A DNA stretch of 64,000 bases from Saprospiraceae bacterium (GCA_028285545.1 JANQPA010000040.1:124001-188000), one strand, 5' to 3'. Shown: positions 21,301 through 28,866, numbered from the stretch's first letter. Numbers and translations are program-made. Notes: generated by a model from the letters alone, not told the origin.

Positions 21301-22453
21301 CAGCTCTCTTGATATGACTGCGGTGGAAAGAGGTAATTACCTGGTTCATGGATTGTCCTACACCGGAATGATAACTGCTCAAATTGGAGCTAATATAAAT
21401 GACGGGAATCTGGCCAGTAGTTGCCATGATTTGGCCTTAAATACTATCCAGGTTGAACGTTTAGGCGATGTGGATGGTGGGACAATCACCTTGGGTGATG
21501 GAACAACAACTTTATATAGTTGCCCAGGGGATGCATCTCCTGATCTTGCAGTGATTACATCGACCAGTACTTTACAAGCTGAAAATTACCGTTATGTCAT
21601 CACACGGGAAGATAATAGGATCTTCATTCCTGATGCAGGTGGCAATATCGTTGATTTTAACCCTGCACCAGCAGGGGTATATCGTATCTATGCAGTCTCG
21701 TTTACCGGAGATTTCACTCCTACCGTTAACAGCGATATTACAACTGATATACTATCTGAAGAATGTTATGAACTTTCTTCCAATTTTATAACGGTATTCA
21801 ATGAAGGAGCTACGGGTGGAATGGTTAGCACTACCACAGATACTACCGAAATTAGTTTAAGTCTTGCAGAAGCTGCTGCCAATGGAGTGGATGTACAACA
21901 AGTTGGTGGTATTGGAAAAATGTATGCTTTTGTACTCACCGATGACAATAGTATAATTATAGATGCCACTTTTGAAACCAATGTAGATTTAGCCACCTTA
22001 GACACGGGAAGCTATAGAATCTATGGATTGGCCTTAAATGGTAATTATACCGGGCTTAGCGGTGAAGAGATTGCTTTCGCACAATTATCTGATCAGTGTT
22101 TTGCACTGTCAGACAACTTCATTACCATAAATATTACAACTGAAAGCAATGAAATCATTGAAGCTGGAAGGGAGCAGGAGGCTATACTTGCAGATCAGGC
22201 AACATTAAGTGTATGGCCGAATCCTGCAAATGATATACTTGGGTTTGAGTTAGAAGCACCCGCCACTGGAAAAGCTCAATTAAGAATTTTTAATTCTTAC
22301 GGCCAACAAGTACTGATCCTGGATCAGCAGTTGGATCAAGCTACTATTCAATCTCGAATTGATATTAGCAGTTTAGAAAATGGTCTTTACCTACTGGTGG
22401 TAATGCAAAACCAAAGAGTTATTGCCAAGGAACGGTTTGTGAAAATTCAATAA
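15395..22453 (+). CDS. Giant secreted repeat protein: ~20 cysteine-containing ~111-residue repeats plus T9SS type A sorting domain
   Basis: The ATG at 15395 begins a signal peptide (MKLKNLLQIFLVTVFSISGA, then QAQ) and gives 2352 residues. The body is about 20 diverged tandem repeats of ~111 residues (~333 bp). Each runs approximately: GGxI...DG, a Cys followed by D/N (CxxD), DxxxF, a Y..xLTD segment, N.I, (R/K)V(W/Y)GxSFTG, xxGxNI, LSxxCFDLSDNFI. Two cysteines per repeat suggest one disulfide each. The last ~80 residues (LSVWPNPANDILGF ... ISSLENGLYLLVV) are a type A T9SS sorting domain. I do not recognise the repeat as a named domain. A surface adhesin or matrix filament is plausible, not shown. 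A strong terminator overlaps the stop codon. Confidence 0.9.
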   Translation: MKLKNLLQIFLVTVFSISGAQAQIKCLQEFEIRVLNGGDEVFSCIGDEIEDILELRSSSYATPIGYLIVDADDIIVKFSLRSFLKTDDLPKGSYRIYGFSFLGTPSLKTGMKLGETRLANICYELSDNFIGLFNVDPDGQAIATDDGKSSLFICSLDGNPDVVNFQTTSNDPNYGYIITDDNNIIEHVIVEDSFDFDGQALGTSRVWGVSYVGTLSAQIGDELFGATLATECADLSDNFIEIIKTEPDGGQVQLTTGETTSVVCTGDSQEDILSFSATGNSNAPYRFVLTDSIDRILFVIEGNSMNFDFLATGVCRIRGVSFTGNFSATIGANILSEALSDDCFDVSENFVEIIKKNPAGGRVAFADGSEQGLFCVNDLQADQVSLSNNGGFNESYFYILTDTLGQIIQTFEEENIDLEGLSGGSFRIYGLAFSGVYLGAAGDNILSATLSDECFELSENFIAIENVFLNPGSISLESGAQDTSLCFGNAGEDILNFQLSGNNTTENYRFLVTDAENNILAILEEPSYDFAGVSIAECRVWGLAFTGDLSAQVGDNAATSSLSTQCYLLTPDFIQINHLFVEGGSINLTDGSNSAIICVQDGSEDLFAFETSGAITDNYAFIFTTPEGIISRIITDNNFDFESEDAGDVIVYGLSYVGDLLAEVGQNIFEVDLASECYDLSDNTINITSKLLEAGSISLSSGAQDTSLCFGNPSQDILDFQSINFNQTGAYRFVLTDRQNIILDIFESSTYEFLNITEDLCRVYGVSFTGNLNLQIGDDLLTTAVSDECYDITDDFVTISHLFVEGGIVALTANSAGTIVCSSDGIPDIVSFETNSTINADYKFILTDGNDNILIVLEGNSINLDIANAGICRIYGVSFIDQLNATIGMNINDSNLAENCFDLSDNFIEIIKKDLIAGQVRLEDGSTSIEICAGDNYRETLTFTNDSPQDENYIYLLTDEDNNVLKISSNPSITFDNINIPVCRVWGAIFTGDQIISVGDNALSTAISTECFEVSGNFVTVRHKIVEGGNINLSDGRLFANICVRDGNPDLIELANDSPSEENYAYLLTNDRNQLLTVLESNAVDLDGSVGGIIKIFGFSYTGNITVGFNEDVTAAILSDDCFDLSNNSVTLNRIDLEAGTVSLINGLGRLDVCFGDAGRDRIRMRNTAPVGTRYAYIVTDPNGEILQFSTSPSINLQYQPVEGARVYGMAYTGNPLTNAQGNIFEIVLSTECFELSSNFVELTYTLVDGGQVSTSDGSTEIQVCANDGIADVVSFSSETEAIGPYSFFLTDENDNIIIQLEGNSINLDVVPAGICKIWGVSHKDELSATVGANILTAQLANNCFDVSDNAVILIKDEVLGGTISFSDGSSQQFTCPENPAPKLLTFTNTGSTTGSYAYLITNTNNELLGVAGEEGFDFDNAPDDVTRVWGVAFVDSLIIELGQNILNTDLANRCANLSSNFIEVFKISPEGGSIATESGESNFNFCNGDGVSNIISLDSVGAFEGAYSYILTDEEGQFLMELNGDQVDFDNLASGKYQIFGLAFTGQIIAIEGTIVTEENLTDDCFDLSDNSISIINDNPNVGAIETADKQQLVYVCPDDNNPNVLSFFADQVSLNPLLFVITDENNIVLEVLTDNQFDFENDLPEVTKVWGISYSGTSQVQVGSNLDSDALSSECFDLSDNPITVIRDAPEAGILSTDSGNTSFRVCANDGNSDLIIFSSTEQSRSPYLLVFTDENNLIQDTSSNLSIDFEVSGPGITRVWGLSYTGNLQFNIGDDVQRTLLSDDCFELTESFIEVNKIQVDGGMINTIFGSDTIYVCPDDVDDIISFTNNSTAEGGGYRYALTRPNELILGYLENDSRDFNSTGIRELRVYGISFTGSFIDNAGRGRISEVMHSDSCYTLSDNFITVFLDVPDGGMISTATGETSLQFCASPANPTLNLAVDNNSDAGYAYILTLEDGEIVNISTNSSLDMTAVERGNYLVHGLSYTGMITAQIGANINDGNLASSCHDLALNTIQVERLGDVDGGTITLGDGTTTLYSCPGDASPDLAVITSTSTLQAENYRYVITREDNRIFIPDAGGNIVDFNPAPAGVYRIYAVSFTGDFTPTVNSDITTDILSEECYELSSNFITVFNEGATGGMVSTTTDTTEISLSLAEAAANGVDVQQVGGIGKMYAFVLTDDNSIIIDATFETNVDLATLDTGSYRIYGLALNGNYTGLSGEEIAFAQLSDQCFALSDNFITINITTESNEIIEAGREQEAILADQATLSVWPNPANDILGFELEAPATGKAQLRIFNSYGQQVLILDQQLDQATIQSRIDISSLENGLYLLVVMQNQRVIAKERFVKIQ
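15758..22102 (+). repeat. Coding tandem repeat, ~333 bp period, 20 units
   Basis: The landmark C(F/Y)xLS motif that closes each unit recurs 20 times. The first cysteine codons measured lie at 15758, 16088, 16421 and 16754, i.e. steps of 330-333 bp. The units are diverged at DNA level, so this is an old protein repeat, not a variable-number satellite. Some pairs of units are clearly closer to each other, pointing to block duplications. Confidence 0.85.
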
Positions 22454-22490
22454 TAAAAAAAGCCTGCTGAATGCTCAGCAGGCTTTTTTT
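22452..22490. terminator. Bidirectional intrinsic terminator
   Basis: A 19-bp perfect stem (22452-22470 with 22475-22493, loop ATGC) has a GC-rich core AGCCTGCTGA flanked by an A-run on one side and a T-run on the other, so it can work in both directions between the convergent giant repeat gene and rplS. The left arm includes part of the repeat gene's stop codon. Confidence 0.88.
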
Positions 22491-22505
22491 ATTCTGATAA
22501 TAGAA

Positions 22506-22868
22506 TTATTTCGTTGGTTTAACGGTTCTTTTTTCTTTAATCCTAGCTTTCTTACCAACCCGGTCTCTAAGGTAAAATAGACGAGCTCTACGCACTTTAC
22601 CTCTTTTCAGGATTTTGATATCAGTAATGTTCGGAGAAGAAAATGGAAATATACGTTCAACGCCCACTCCATTTGACATTTTTCTTACCGTGAAGGTCTT
22701 TGTAGCTCCTTCCCCTTTAATTTGAAGGACGTCTCCTCTAAATCTCTGGATACGCTCCTTATCTCCTTCAATAATCCGATAGCCAACTTCAACATTGTCA
22801 CCGGCGCGGAATTCAGGTAATCCTCTATCAGATTGTAATTCCTGGTGAATATAATTTATCGCGTCCAT
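22506..22868 (-). CDS. rplS: 50S ribosomal protein L19
   Basis: This 120-residue protein is full-length bL19, found at the 30S-50S interface. Characteristic segments are FRAGDNVEVGYRIIEGDKER, RIQRFRGDVLQIKG and GVGVERIFPFSSPNI, followed by the KRGKVRRARLFYLRDR tail. It is monocistronic here, flanked by the giant repeat gene (convergent) and a T9SS cargo gene. A textbook Bacteroidota promoter lies about 40 bp upstream of the ATG. Nothing is unusual apart from its position between two large cargo genes. Confidence 0.98.
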   Translation of the reverse strand: MDAINYIHQELQSDRGLPEFRAGDNVEVGYRIIEGDKERIQRFRGDVLQIKGEGATKTFTVRKMSNGVGVERIFPFSSPNITDIKILKRGKVRRARLFYLRDRVGKKARIKEKRTVKPTK

Positions 22869-22910
22869 TGCTCTGCAATTTAATATACATATGGTCTAAA
22901 AATAGCCGTG

Positions 22911-22940
22911 CAAAGGTAAGTTAAATTTTATAGGAAACAA
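22911..22940 (-). promoter_or_regulatory. Promoter of rplS
   Basis: On the minus strand a TACCTTTG -7 box (22911-22918) is preceded by TTG (22938-22940) with a 19-base spacer, matching the Bacteroidota consensus. Transcription should start just downstream, about 40 bp before the rplS ATG. Confidence 0.75.
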
Positions 22941-23031
22941 AGCATTTTTGAATAGAAACCTAAGGGATTTCAAAAAAACACCCAATATTATTCATATTCT
23001 CAATTAATACTGCATTACTAGGATCTTATTT

Positions 23032-25299
23032 TTATCGGATCAAAGTGGCAAAGCCCTTTAATTCGATCTTTTCCCCCCTGGGACCTTTATAATTTACTTG
23101 CACAACGTAAACCCCATTCGGAGCATCCTGACCGGAGTTAAATTTCCGGCCATTCCAGGATTCATTAGGATCATCCGCTTCGAAAACCAGTTCTCCCCAT
23201 CGATTCCAAATGGTCATTACAAAATCTGTCGACCCTTCCATTATTCCTACCCCTCTGTAAACATCATTAACACTATCTCCATTTGGTGTAAAGGCATTCG
23301 GCAAAAAGAACCTGACCTCTGGTTGAATATCTATCAACTTAGAAAGTGTATCCATACAACCATTTGGATGGGTAACAATTTGAGTCAGAGTATAACGACC
23401 TGTATCCGGATAAGAATAAGAAGGATTCCGTTCAAAAGTATTAAAGGTATTTCCAAAATCATAGAACCATCGGGTAGCCCTTTCGGATCTATCCGTAATT
23501 TCTACCCTTGGGATTATACTACTCGGGTTTTCTGGAAAAATAGTAAAATCAGCTTTTGGAGATTCCTGCATAGAAATTAAGCCATTAAAAGTAGTATCGG
23601 TTGTGCAACCTATCGGAGATGTAATTTTGACATCCACCGTAAAATTTCCAGGATCTTCATAAGTATGGGTCGGACTAATATCTCCACTGGTTCCTCCATC
23701 CCCAAAATTCCACTCAATACCATAGGTAGAATCAATTGGAAATGATAAATTATTAAAGAAAATATCCGCTGGCACACAACCCGTAAACGAGCTTGGTGCC
23801 ACCACAATGAGCGCTGGCACAGGGAAATAAGATATCGGATCAACAAAGGTGTCCTCACATTGATTATTGTCCCTAACAGTGAGGGACACCGGTATGTCAC
23901 CCGGACTTCGATATTGATGTAATGGATTTTGCCGGGTGGAATTATTCCCATCTCCAAAGTTCCAGTTCCAACTCACAATGTCTTGTGCACCCGTTGTGGA
24001 AAGATCTGTAAAGGTTACCTCTCCTGCTACACAAGTATCATATTGATAGGAAAATTCAGCCTCTATCGAGGGAAAAAGGTTAACAAATATTTTAGCGGTA
24101 TCCCCACAGTCGGTTCCGGGATTGAGTATTAATTCACCATTATAATCCCCTACTCCCGGAAAGGTAAACGTAGGACTCCATTCATTGGAAGTCACCGTTT
24201 GACCATTAAAGTCAAATCGCCATTCGAAAAAATCAATGAATCGCCGTTGAAAACTTTCATTTTCAAAAGTAATCTCAAAATCACCACACGAATTAATTAA
24301 AAATTCTTGGTCACCCACCACGGCATCTTCCTTAACATCCGCAATAACTGTTGGGTCACAGGAAGCAACATTAAATTGAAAATCTCGAAATACCCGACTG
24401 AGTAAGACCCCGTTTCTATATTCAGATACACAAACCCCCACAACAAACTGCCCTAAAACATCCGGGGTCCCTGTAATCATCCCCGTATTGGGGTCTATGG
24501 CAATTACCGGATCTCCCCCCATTGGGGCCTTTGAAGTATAGGTTGGAACAATAAAACTTACATTTCCATAAGGAGGAGGACAAGGAGGGGTTGGTTGCGC
24601 TCCCTGGCATGATGTATAAGCAGGCTGACTTAATATTGGACCTCCACCAGTTAGAGGAGGACAAAATTCATAAACCAATTGGTCTCCATCGGGATCAGTG
24701 GCTGAGTGATCAAATTCAAGAGCAGCTCCTGCACAAATTACTGTTGGAGGAAAATTATCAAAAACAGGACTACTGTTACATGAATCCTGTGCTGTAGGAG
24801 TAATATCAATGGTATAGGTGGCACCTACATTATCGGGGCCAATAATATTATTTATGGTTTGATTTCGACAACAACGCTGGTAAGAAACATGATAGCTAAT
24901 TCCTACATTATCTAATCTGATGCCATAATTGCTGAGTCTAAAAGTATAAGTCCCTTCTTGTACACAAACATCCGGCGGTATCAGACAGGGATAATCAGGT
25001 GCCGTTACATTTGTAATTCCGTCAATGGGAACATCAAGTCGATAATCGGCCTGAAACTGGTTGACAGAAGCACAAGAATTGCCATTACATCTATAGATGG
25101 CTATCCTAGCAGGGGTATCAAAATCAGCGCAATTTTCACAATTACAATCACGATACACTTTAAGGACAAACTCATAATCTCCGTTCCCCAGGCATTCATA
25201 GGTAATTACCCCACCAATAATATGACGGGCATCCAAATTTTGAGGTAAAAAAGGAAGGAAAAAAAATGCCAAAAGTACGGCTGGCCAAGATCTCTTCAT
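23032..25299 (-). CDS. Secreted T9SS type B (gliding motility-associated) protein with PKD domains
   Basis: The ATG at 25299 begins a signal peptide (MKRSWPAVLLAFFFLPFLPQ) and yields 755 residues; two upstream in-frame ATGs add up to 11 more. Residues ~25-320 form a Cys-rich N-terminal region (HIIGGVITYECLGNGDYEF, VYRDCNCENC, YQRCCRNQTI) often found in this cargo class. At least three PKD-like domains follow (WNWNFGDGNNSTRQNPLHQY, IEWNFGDGGTSGDISPTHTY, RWFYDFGN). The C-terminus (FLPNAFTPNGDSVNDVYRG ... NRWGELVFEADD) is the type B T9SS sorting domain. It should reach the cell surface or medium and may support gliding or adhesion. Confidence 0.92.
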   Translation of the reverse strand: MKRSWPAVLLAFFFLPFLPQNLDARHIIGGVITYECLGNGDYEFVLKVYRDCNCENCADFDTPARIAIYRCNGNSCASVNQFQADYRLDVPIDGITNVTAPDYPCLIPPDVCVQEGTYTFRLSNYGIRLDNVGISYHVSYQRCCRNQTINNIIGPDNVGATYTIDITPTAQDSCNSSPVFDNFPPTVICAGAALEFDHSATDPDGDQLVYEFCPPLTGGGPILSQPAYTSCQGAQPTPPCPPPYGNVSFIVPTYTSKAPMGGDPVIAIDPNTGMITGTPDVLGQFVVGVCVSEYRNGVLLSRVFRDFQFNVASCDPTVIADVKEDAVVGDQEFLINSCGDFEITFENESFQRRFIDFFEWRFDFNGQTVTSNEWSPTFTFPGVGDYNGELILNPGTDCGDTAKIFVNLFPSIEAEFSYQYDTCVAGEVTFTDLSTTGAQDIVSWNWNFGDGNNSTRQNPLHQYRSPGDIPVSLTVRDNNQCEDTFVDPISYFPVPALIVVAPSSFTGCVPADIFFNNLSFPIDSTYGIEWNFGDGGTSGDISPTHTYEDPGNFTVDVKITSPIGCTTDTTFNGLISMQESPKADFTIFPENPSSIIPRVEITDRSERATRWFYDFGNTFNTFERNPSYSYPDTGRYTLTQIVTHPNGCMDTLSKLIDIQPEVRFFLPNAFTPNGDSVNDVYRGVGIMEGSTDFVMTIWNRWGELVFEADDPNESWNGRKFNSGQDAPNGVYVVQVNYKGPRGEKIELKGFATLIR

Positions 25300-25619
25300 A
25301 ACGTCGAAAGTTATTAATGTCATTTTATACAATAGTACGCGAAATTTTCAGTTTAAAGAATGAAAGCAAAGTGAATTGCATATATCATCTCAAATATTGG
25401 TTAAGCATTTAGTTTTCTCAATAGCATGTCATTATCATATAAGAATGACCAGATTAAGATAATTATTGTTTTGGTCTTTTAGTACTTTAAGAATCACAAA
25501 CTATGGGTTCGTAAACTATAAGACAGAATTGCCGGAGAGAACACAATCAAAATCTTTTCAATTCCCATCCCAAAACTGATTAAGTAAGTGCATTTTATTG
25601 CCAAAAAATCTGAACACTC
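25300..25619. other. Divergent intergenic region
   Basis: About 320 bp lie between the PKD cargo gene and the YrdC-like gene. The stretch is AT-rich; I saw no gene, no clear consensus promoter and no strong hairpin. Confidence 0.4.
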
Positions 25620-26222
25620 ATGAATGTTATGACTTTTACCAATACGCTCAATAGTATGATCGCAGTCGAGGATATAGAAGGGGCAGTAAACATCCTTTCA
25701 TCTGGGGGTCTGGTTCTTTTTCCTACAGATACCATTTGGACCATTGGATGTGATCTGGAAAATACTGATGCTTGCCAAAAATTGCTCCGATTGAAATCCA
25801 ACCTGTCCCATTACGGCATCGAAATTTTGGTTCACTCACTAAAAATGTTTAAAAACTATGTACCTTCTTTACACCCAAAAATAGAAACTCTTTTATATTA
25901 TCACACCCGTCCTCTTAGTGTGCTTATCCAACAACCTCATCGTTTTCCCACTTTGAAGGCTACATCGGAATCCCTAAGTGTTCGACTAACCAGAGATGAT
26001 TTTTGCCAGCACCTGATTCAGGAGCTGGGAAGACCCATCTTTTCCAGTTTTGCAACTGTAAATGATGATTTCATACCAAAATCATTTGGCGGAATTAGCT
26101 CTTCTATTTTACAAAATGTAGATTTTGTAGCAAAGCATCGGCAACTGGAAAAGAACGAAGGGCACCCAGCTGTGGTGGTAACATTATCAGATAAAGATGA
26201 ATTGATCTTTTTGCGGGAGTAA
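25620..26222 (+). CDS. Degenerate Sua5/YciO/YrdC-family protein
   Basis: This 200-residue protein has the YrdC fold pattern: an N-terminal GGLVLFPTDTIWTIGCDLEN matches the family's PTDTxYGxGCD, and SLSVRLTRDDF matches SxxxRxP. Key residues of true threonylcarbamoyl-AMP synthases are altered: the KxR motif reads LKSNLSHYG (Arg to Asn), the KPL/GP(V/A)T region reads HTRPLSV, and the STSANxSG ATP-binding motif reads SSFATVND, losing Ser and Asn. The fold is likely kept but tRNA t6A synthesis is doubtful. No operon partner is seen. It could be a paralogue with another role beside a normal Sua5 elsewhere. Confidence 0.8.
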   Translation: MNVMTFTNTLNSMIAVEDIEGAVNILSSGGLVLFPTDTIWTIGCDLENTDACQKLLRLKSNLSHYGIEILVHSLKMFKNYVPSLHPKIETLLYYHTRPLSVLIQQPHRFPTLKATSESLSVRLTRDDFCQHLIQELGRPIFSSFATVNDDFIPKSFGGISSSILQNVDFVAKHRQLEKNEGHPAVVVTLSDKDELIFLRE

Positions 26223-26365
26223 TTATTAGGTCCATAGGGAGAGCCTGTGAAGTCGTTGACATAACTCTCAAATAGGGAATATTATTCCATTAGGAAGGAT
26301 GATTTATGCTTTAATTGATAAACTGTCTGCTTACTTTATACTATCTACATTCTACCTTTCCTGGT

Positions 26366-28024
26366 TTAATTATTCAGCACTCTCAAAGACTTGGGATCAT
26401 CTAATATGCCAATAGCTTTCAATACATCCGCATCAGCTTCGTTCCAAACCTGGAAAAAAGCAGACTCATCAAATAGAATTCTGGCCAGTTCGGCCTTGAT
26501 CATTCTTTTAAGTGAAGGGGTGATAGCAGAGAGTTTGGATTTGTCATAATTCACCTTCTTTTCAGCCACATAATTCAGAAATTCCTGCCAATCTGAATTG
26601 GATACTTTAAACTCCCTATTAAACTCTTTGAAAGAAATAGGCGGTTCCTTAGTTTGGGTAATGCGATTATCATACTGCTTAAAAATAAAAGGAGTAGTTT
26701 GGCGCCTTAATTTTAAATAATCTTCGCTTAACAAAAGGGTGTCCAAAGGAACAAAAACATCAGGCCAGATCCCACCACCTCCGTACACTACACGTCCATT
26801 GCTGGTAAGGTATTCCATGGAATCTTCAGGTGCGTATTTATCTTCAGATAATAGCTCTCCAGAATAATAGCGATCCATAAAGTCATTATCGTATTCCTCT
26901 AAATCATCATAGGGCTTTTGGATGGATCTTCCAGAAGGAGTATAATATCTGGAAATGGTAAGCCGCAATGCAGAACCATCGCGAAGCATAAACTGCTGTT
27001 GAACCAAACCTTTGCCAAATGATCGGCGACCTATGATATAACCTCTGTCATGATCCTGAACAGCTCCTGCGATAATCTCGCTGGCTGAAGCAGATCCCTG
27101 GTCAATTAGAACAGCAATTTCTTCAACATCAAAGAATGCTCGGCCATTAGACACATAATCCTTTCTACTGGATTTTCGGCCTTCCGTATAGACCATTAGC
27201 TGATCTCGGTTAGGAAAAATTTGGTTGAGCATTTTTGTGGCCTGGGGCAGATAACCTCCAGGATTTTGACGCAAATCAAGTACCAGATCTTTCATTCCCT
27301 CATTTTCAATCATGTATTCCATTTTCTGCATAAACTCCTCATATGCAGTGCTACTGAAATTACTAAGCCGAATATATCCGGTTTTATCGTTTAACATGTA
27401 AGAGGATTCCACACTATAAATAGGAATTTCTGCCCGGGTTATGGTAAATTGACGTAACCCCTCTTCATTATTTCTTTTGACTCCAATGGTTACTTCTGTT
27501 CCTTTCTCCCCTTTTAATAAAGACTTAGCTCCCTCAAAATTAATGCCCTTACCAGCAATAGTTGAATCTTCAACAGTGATAATGCGATCTCCAGAGCGGA
27601 TACCTACTTCTTCGGAAGGGCCTCCCTCCATAGCATTTAAAACGACTATAGTATCTTCAATAATGATAAATTCAACACCGATGCCTTCAAAGTTTCCTTC
27701 AAGAGGGTCATTTGTAGCTGCAAACTGTTCTGCTGTTATATAAATAGAATGGGGATCCAATTCGTCAAGGATGCTTTTTATGGCTTCATCCAGTAGTTTC
27801 TCGCGATCTACCTCATCAACATACTTGGCTTCAATATATTTTATCAACTCATCAATTTTACCCTGGCTGCTTACACTTGCCAAGTCTTCTCTTTTTTCAA
27901 GCATCACCGGAGTTACGCCATTATTCATTCGAATACCGATCAACATCCCAACCACTAATACCAAGGCTAATAAAAAGGGAAGCCAGATATTAATTCTGGG
28001 AGTGGGTTTGGTTCCTTGATTCAT
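26366..28024 (-). CDS. S41 family C-terminal processing protease (CtpA/Prc-like)
   Basis: This 552-residue protein has an N-terminal membrane anchor (about residues 11-28, WLPFLLALVLVVGMLIGI), an N-terminal cap, a PDZ domain (about 95-180; FEGIGVEF, GGPSEEVGIRSGDRIITVED) that recognises C-termini, and an S41 catalytic domain. The Ser/Lys dyad motifs are present: IDQGSASASEIIAGA and RRSFGKGLVQ. A C-terminal extension of ~150 residues follows, common in Bacteroidota. It probably cleaves periplasmic proteins. It is monocistronic and divergent from the Lrp regulator. Confidence 0.93.
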   Translation of the reverse strand: MNQGTKPTPRINIWLPFLLALVLVVGMLIGIRMNNGVTPVMLEKREDLASVSSQGKIDELIKYIEAKYVDEVDREKLLDEAIKSILDELDPHSIYITAEQFAATNDPLEGNFEGIGVEFIIIEDTIVVLNAMEGGPSEEVGIRSGDRIITVEDSTIAGKGINFEGAKSLLKGEKGTEVTIGVKRNNEEGLRQFTITRAEIPIYSVESSYMLNDKTGYIRLSNFSSTAYEEFMQKMEYMIENEGMKDLVLDLRQNPGGYLPQATKMLNQIFPNRDQLMVYTEGRKSSRKDYVSNGRAFFDVEEIAVLIDQGSASASEIIAGAVQDHDRGYIIGRRSFGKGLVQQQFMLRDGSALRLTISRYYTPSGRSIQKPYDDLEEYDNDFMDRYYSGELLSEDKYAPEDSMEYLTSNGRVVYGGGGIWPDVFVPLDTLLLSEDYLKLRRQTTPFIFKQYDNRITQTKEPPISFKEFNREFKVSNSDWQEFLNYVAEKKVNYDKSKLSAITPSLKRMIKAELARILFDESAFFQVWNEADADVLKAIGILDDPKSLRVLNN

Positions 28025-28358
28025 TATACTTAGACTGTTTTAAAATTCTGATATTATTACTGCCTTAAATTGGCCAAAGACTTGCCTTTCACAAAGTAGT
28101 AAATATATTGACACCAAAAAAGTTTACGTAAGCTCCGTCCTGCTGTTTCAATTTAAAAAACCCTTCCACAAAAGGTCGACCTAAGTGATTGATAATCAAT
28201 GAGAATTTTGATTTTATAAAAAAGTGAAAAATATTCCGGATACAAAAAAATCAAGGCTCAATAAAAAATTATCAATTCAAACAAACATTTTAATGCTTTT
28301 TTTGACAATATAGAAACAAATAGATACTTTTGATAAAAAATTAACAATACCTGATTAT
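28025..28358. other. Divergent intergenic region of ctpA-like and Lrp genes
   Basis: This 334-bp gap holds the Lrp-gene promoter at its right end (28302-28332). No gene or clear minus-strand promoter was found in the rest. Confidence 0.4.
28302..28332 (+). promoter_or_regulatory. Promoter of the Lrp/AsnC gene
   Basis: TTG (28302-28304) and TACTTTTG (28325-28332) are separated by exactly 20 bases, a full match to the Bacteroidota -33/-7 consensus, 26 bp before the ATG. Autoregulation is common in this family, but no operator palindrome was identified. Confidence 0.72.
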
Positions 28359-28850
28359 ATGAGCAAGGTTAATGATATTGATAAATTAGATAAACAAATT
28401 CTGTCTATTTTAATGCTCAATGCCAAAAAGGCGTACACTGACATTGCCAAACAACTGTACGTATCTGGAGGAACGATTCATGTGCGAATGAAAAAGCTGG
28501 AGGATGCTGGTATAGTCAAAGGATACAATTTAGAAGTAGATCATGCCAAGCTTGGATATGATATTTGTGCTTTTTTAGGCATTTATCTAGATAAAAGTTC
28601 TCTATACGAAAATGTAGCCAAAGAACTGGAAGGCATCCCCGAAATTGTTGGAGCTCATTATACTACAGGTTTGTACAATATTTTTGCTAAAATACTTTGT
28701 CGCGATACCAATCACCTAAGAGATGTCCTCCATAGAATCCAGGAAGTGAAAGGAATCCAACGCACAGAAACTTTTATTTCTTTGGAGGAATCTATTAACC
28801 GACCGATTGCCATAGAAAAAGAAGAAGAGGAAATGACCACTTCACCATAA
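28359..28850 (+). CDS. Lrp/AsnC family transcriptional regulator
   Basis: This 163-residue protein has an N-terminal winged helix-turn-helix (residues ~6-55: LDKQILSILMLNAKKAYTDI, QLYVSGGTIHVRMKKLEDAG) and a C-terminal RAM/AsnC ligand-binding domain (~70-150) of ferredoxin-like fold (YDICAFLGIYLDKSS, VGAHYTTGLYNIFAKILCRD). These proteins form octamers and sense amino acids or related metabolites. A strong promoter lies just upstream and a very long palindrome begins 16 bp after the stop. The regulon cannot be inferred. Confidence 0.93.
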   Translation: MSKVNDIDKLDKQILSILMLNAKKAYTDIAKQLYVSGGTIHVRMKKLEDAGIVKGYNLEVDHAKLGYDICAFLGIYLDKSSLYENVAKELEGIPEIVGAHYTTGLYNIFAKILCRDTNHLRDVLHRIQEVKGIQRTETFISLEESINRPIAIEKEEEEMTTSP

Positions 28851-28866
28851 TTTTCATCCCTTTAGA

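Noticed and set aside
15395-22453. Repeat gene as a phase-variable or VNTR locus
   Set aside because: The units are strongly diverged at DNA level, so unit loss or gain by slippage is not supported.
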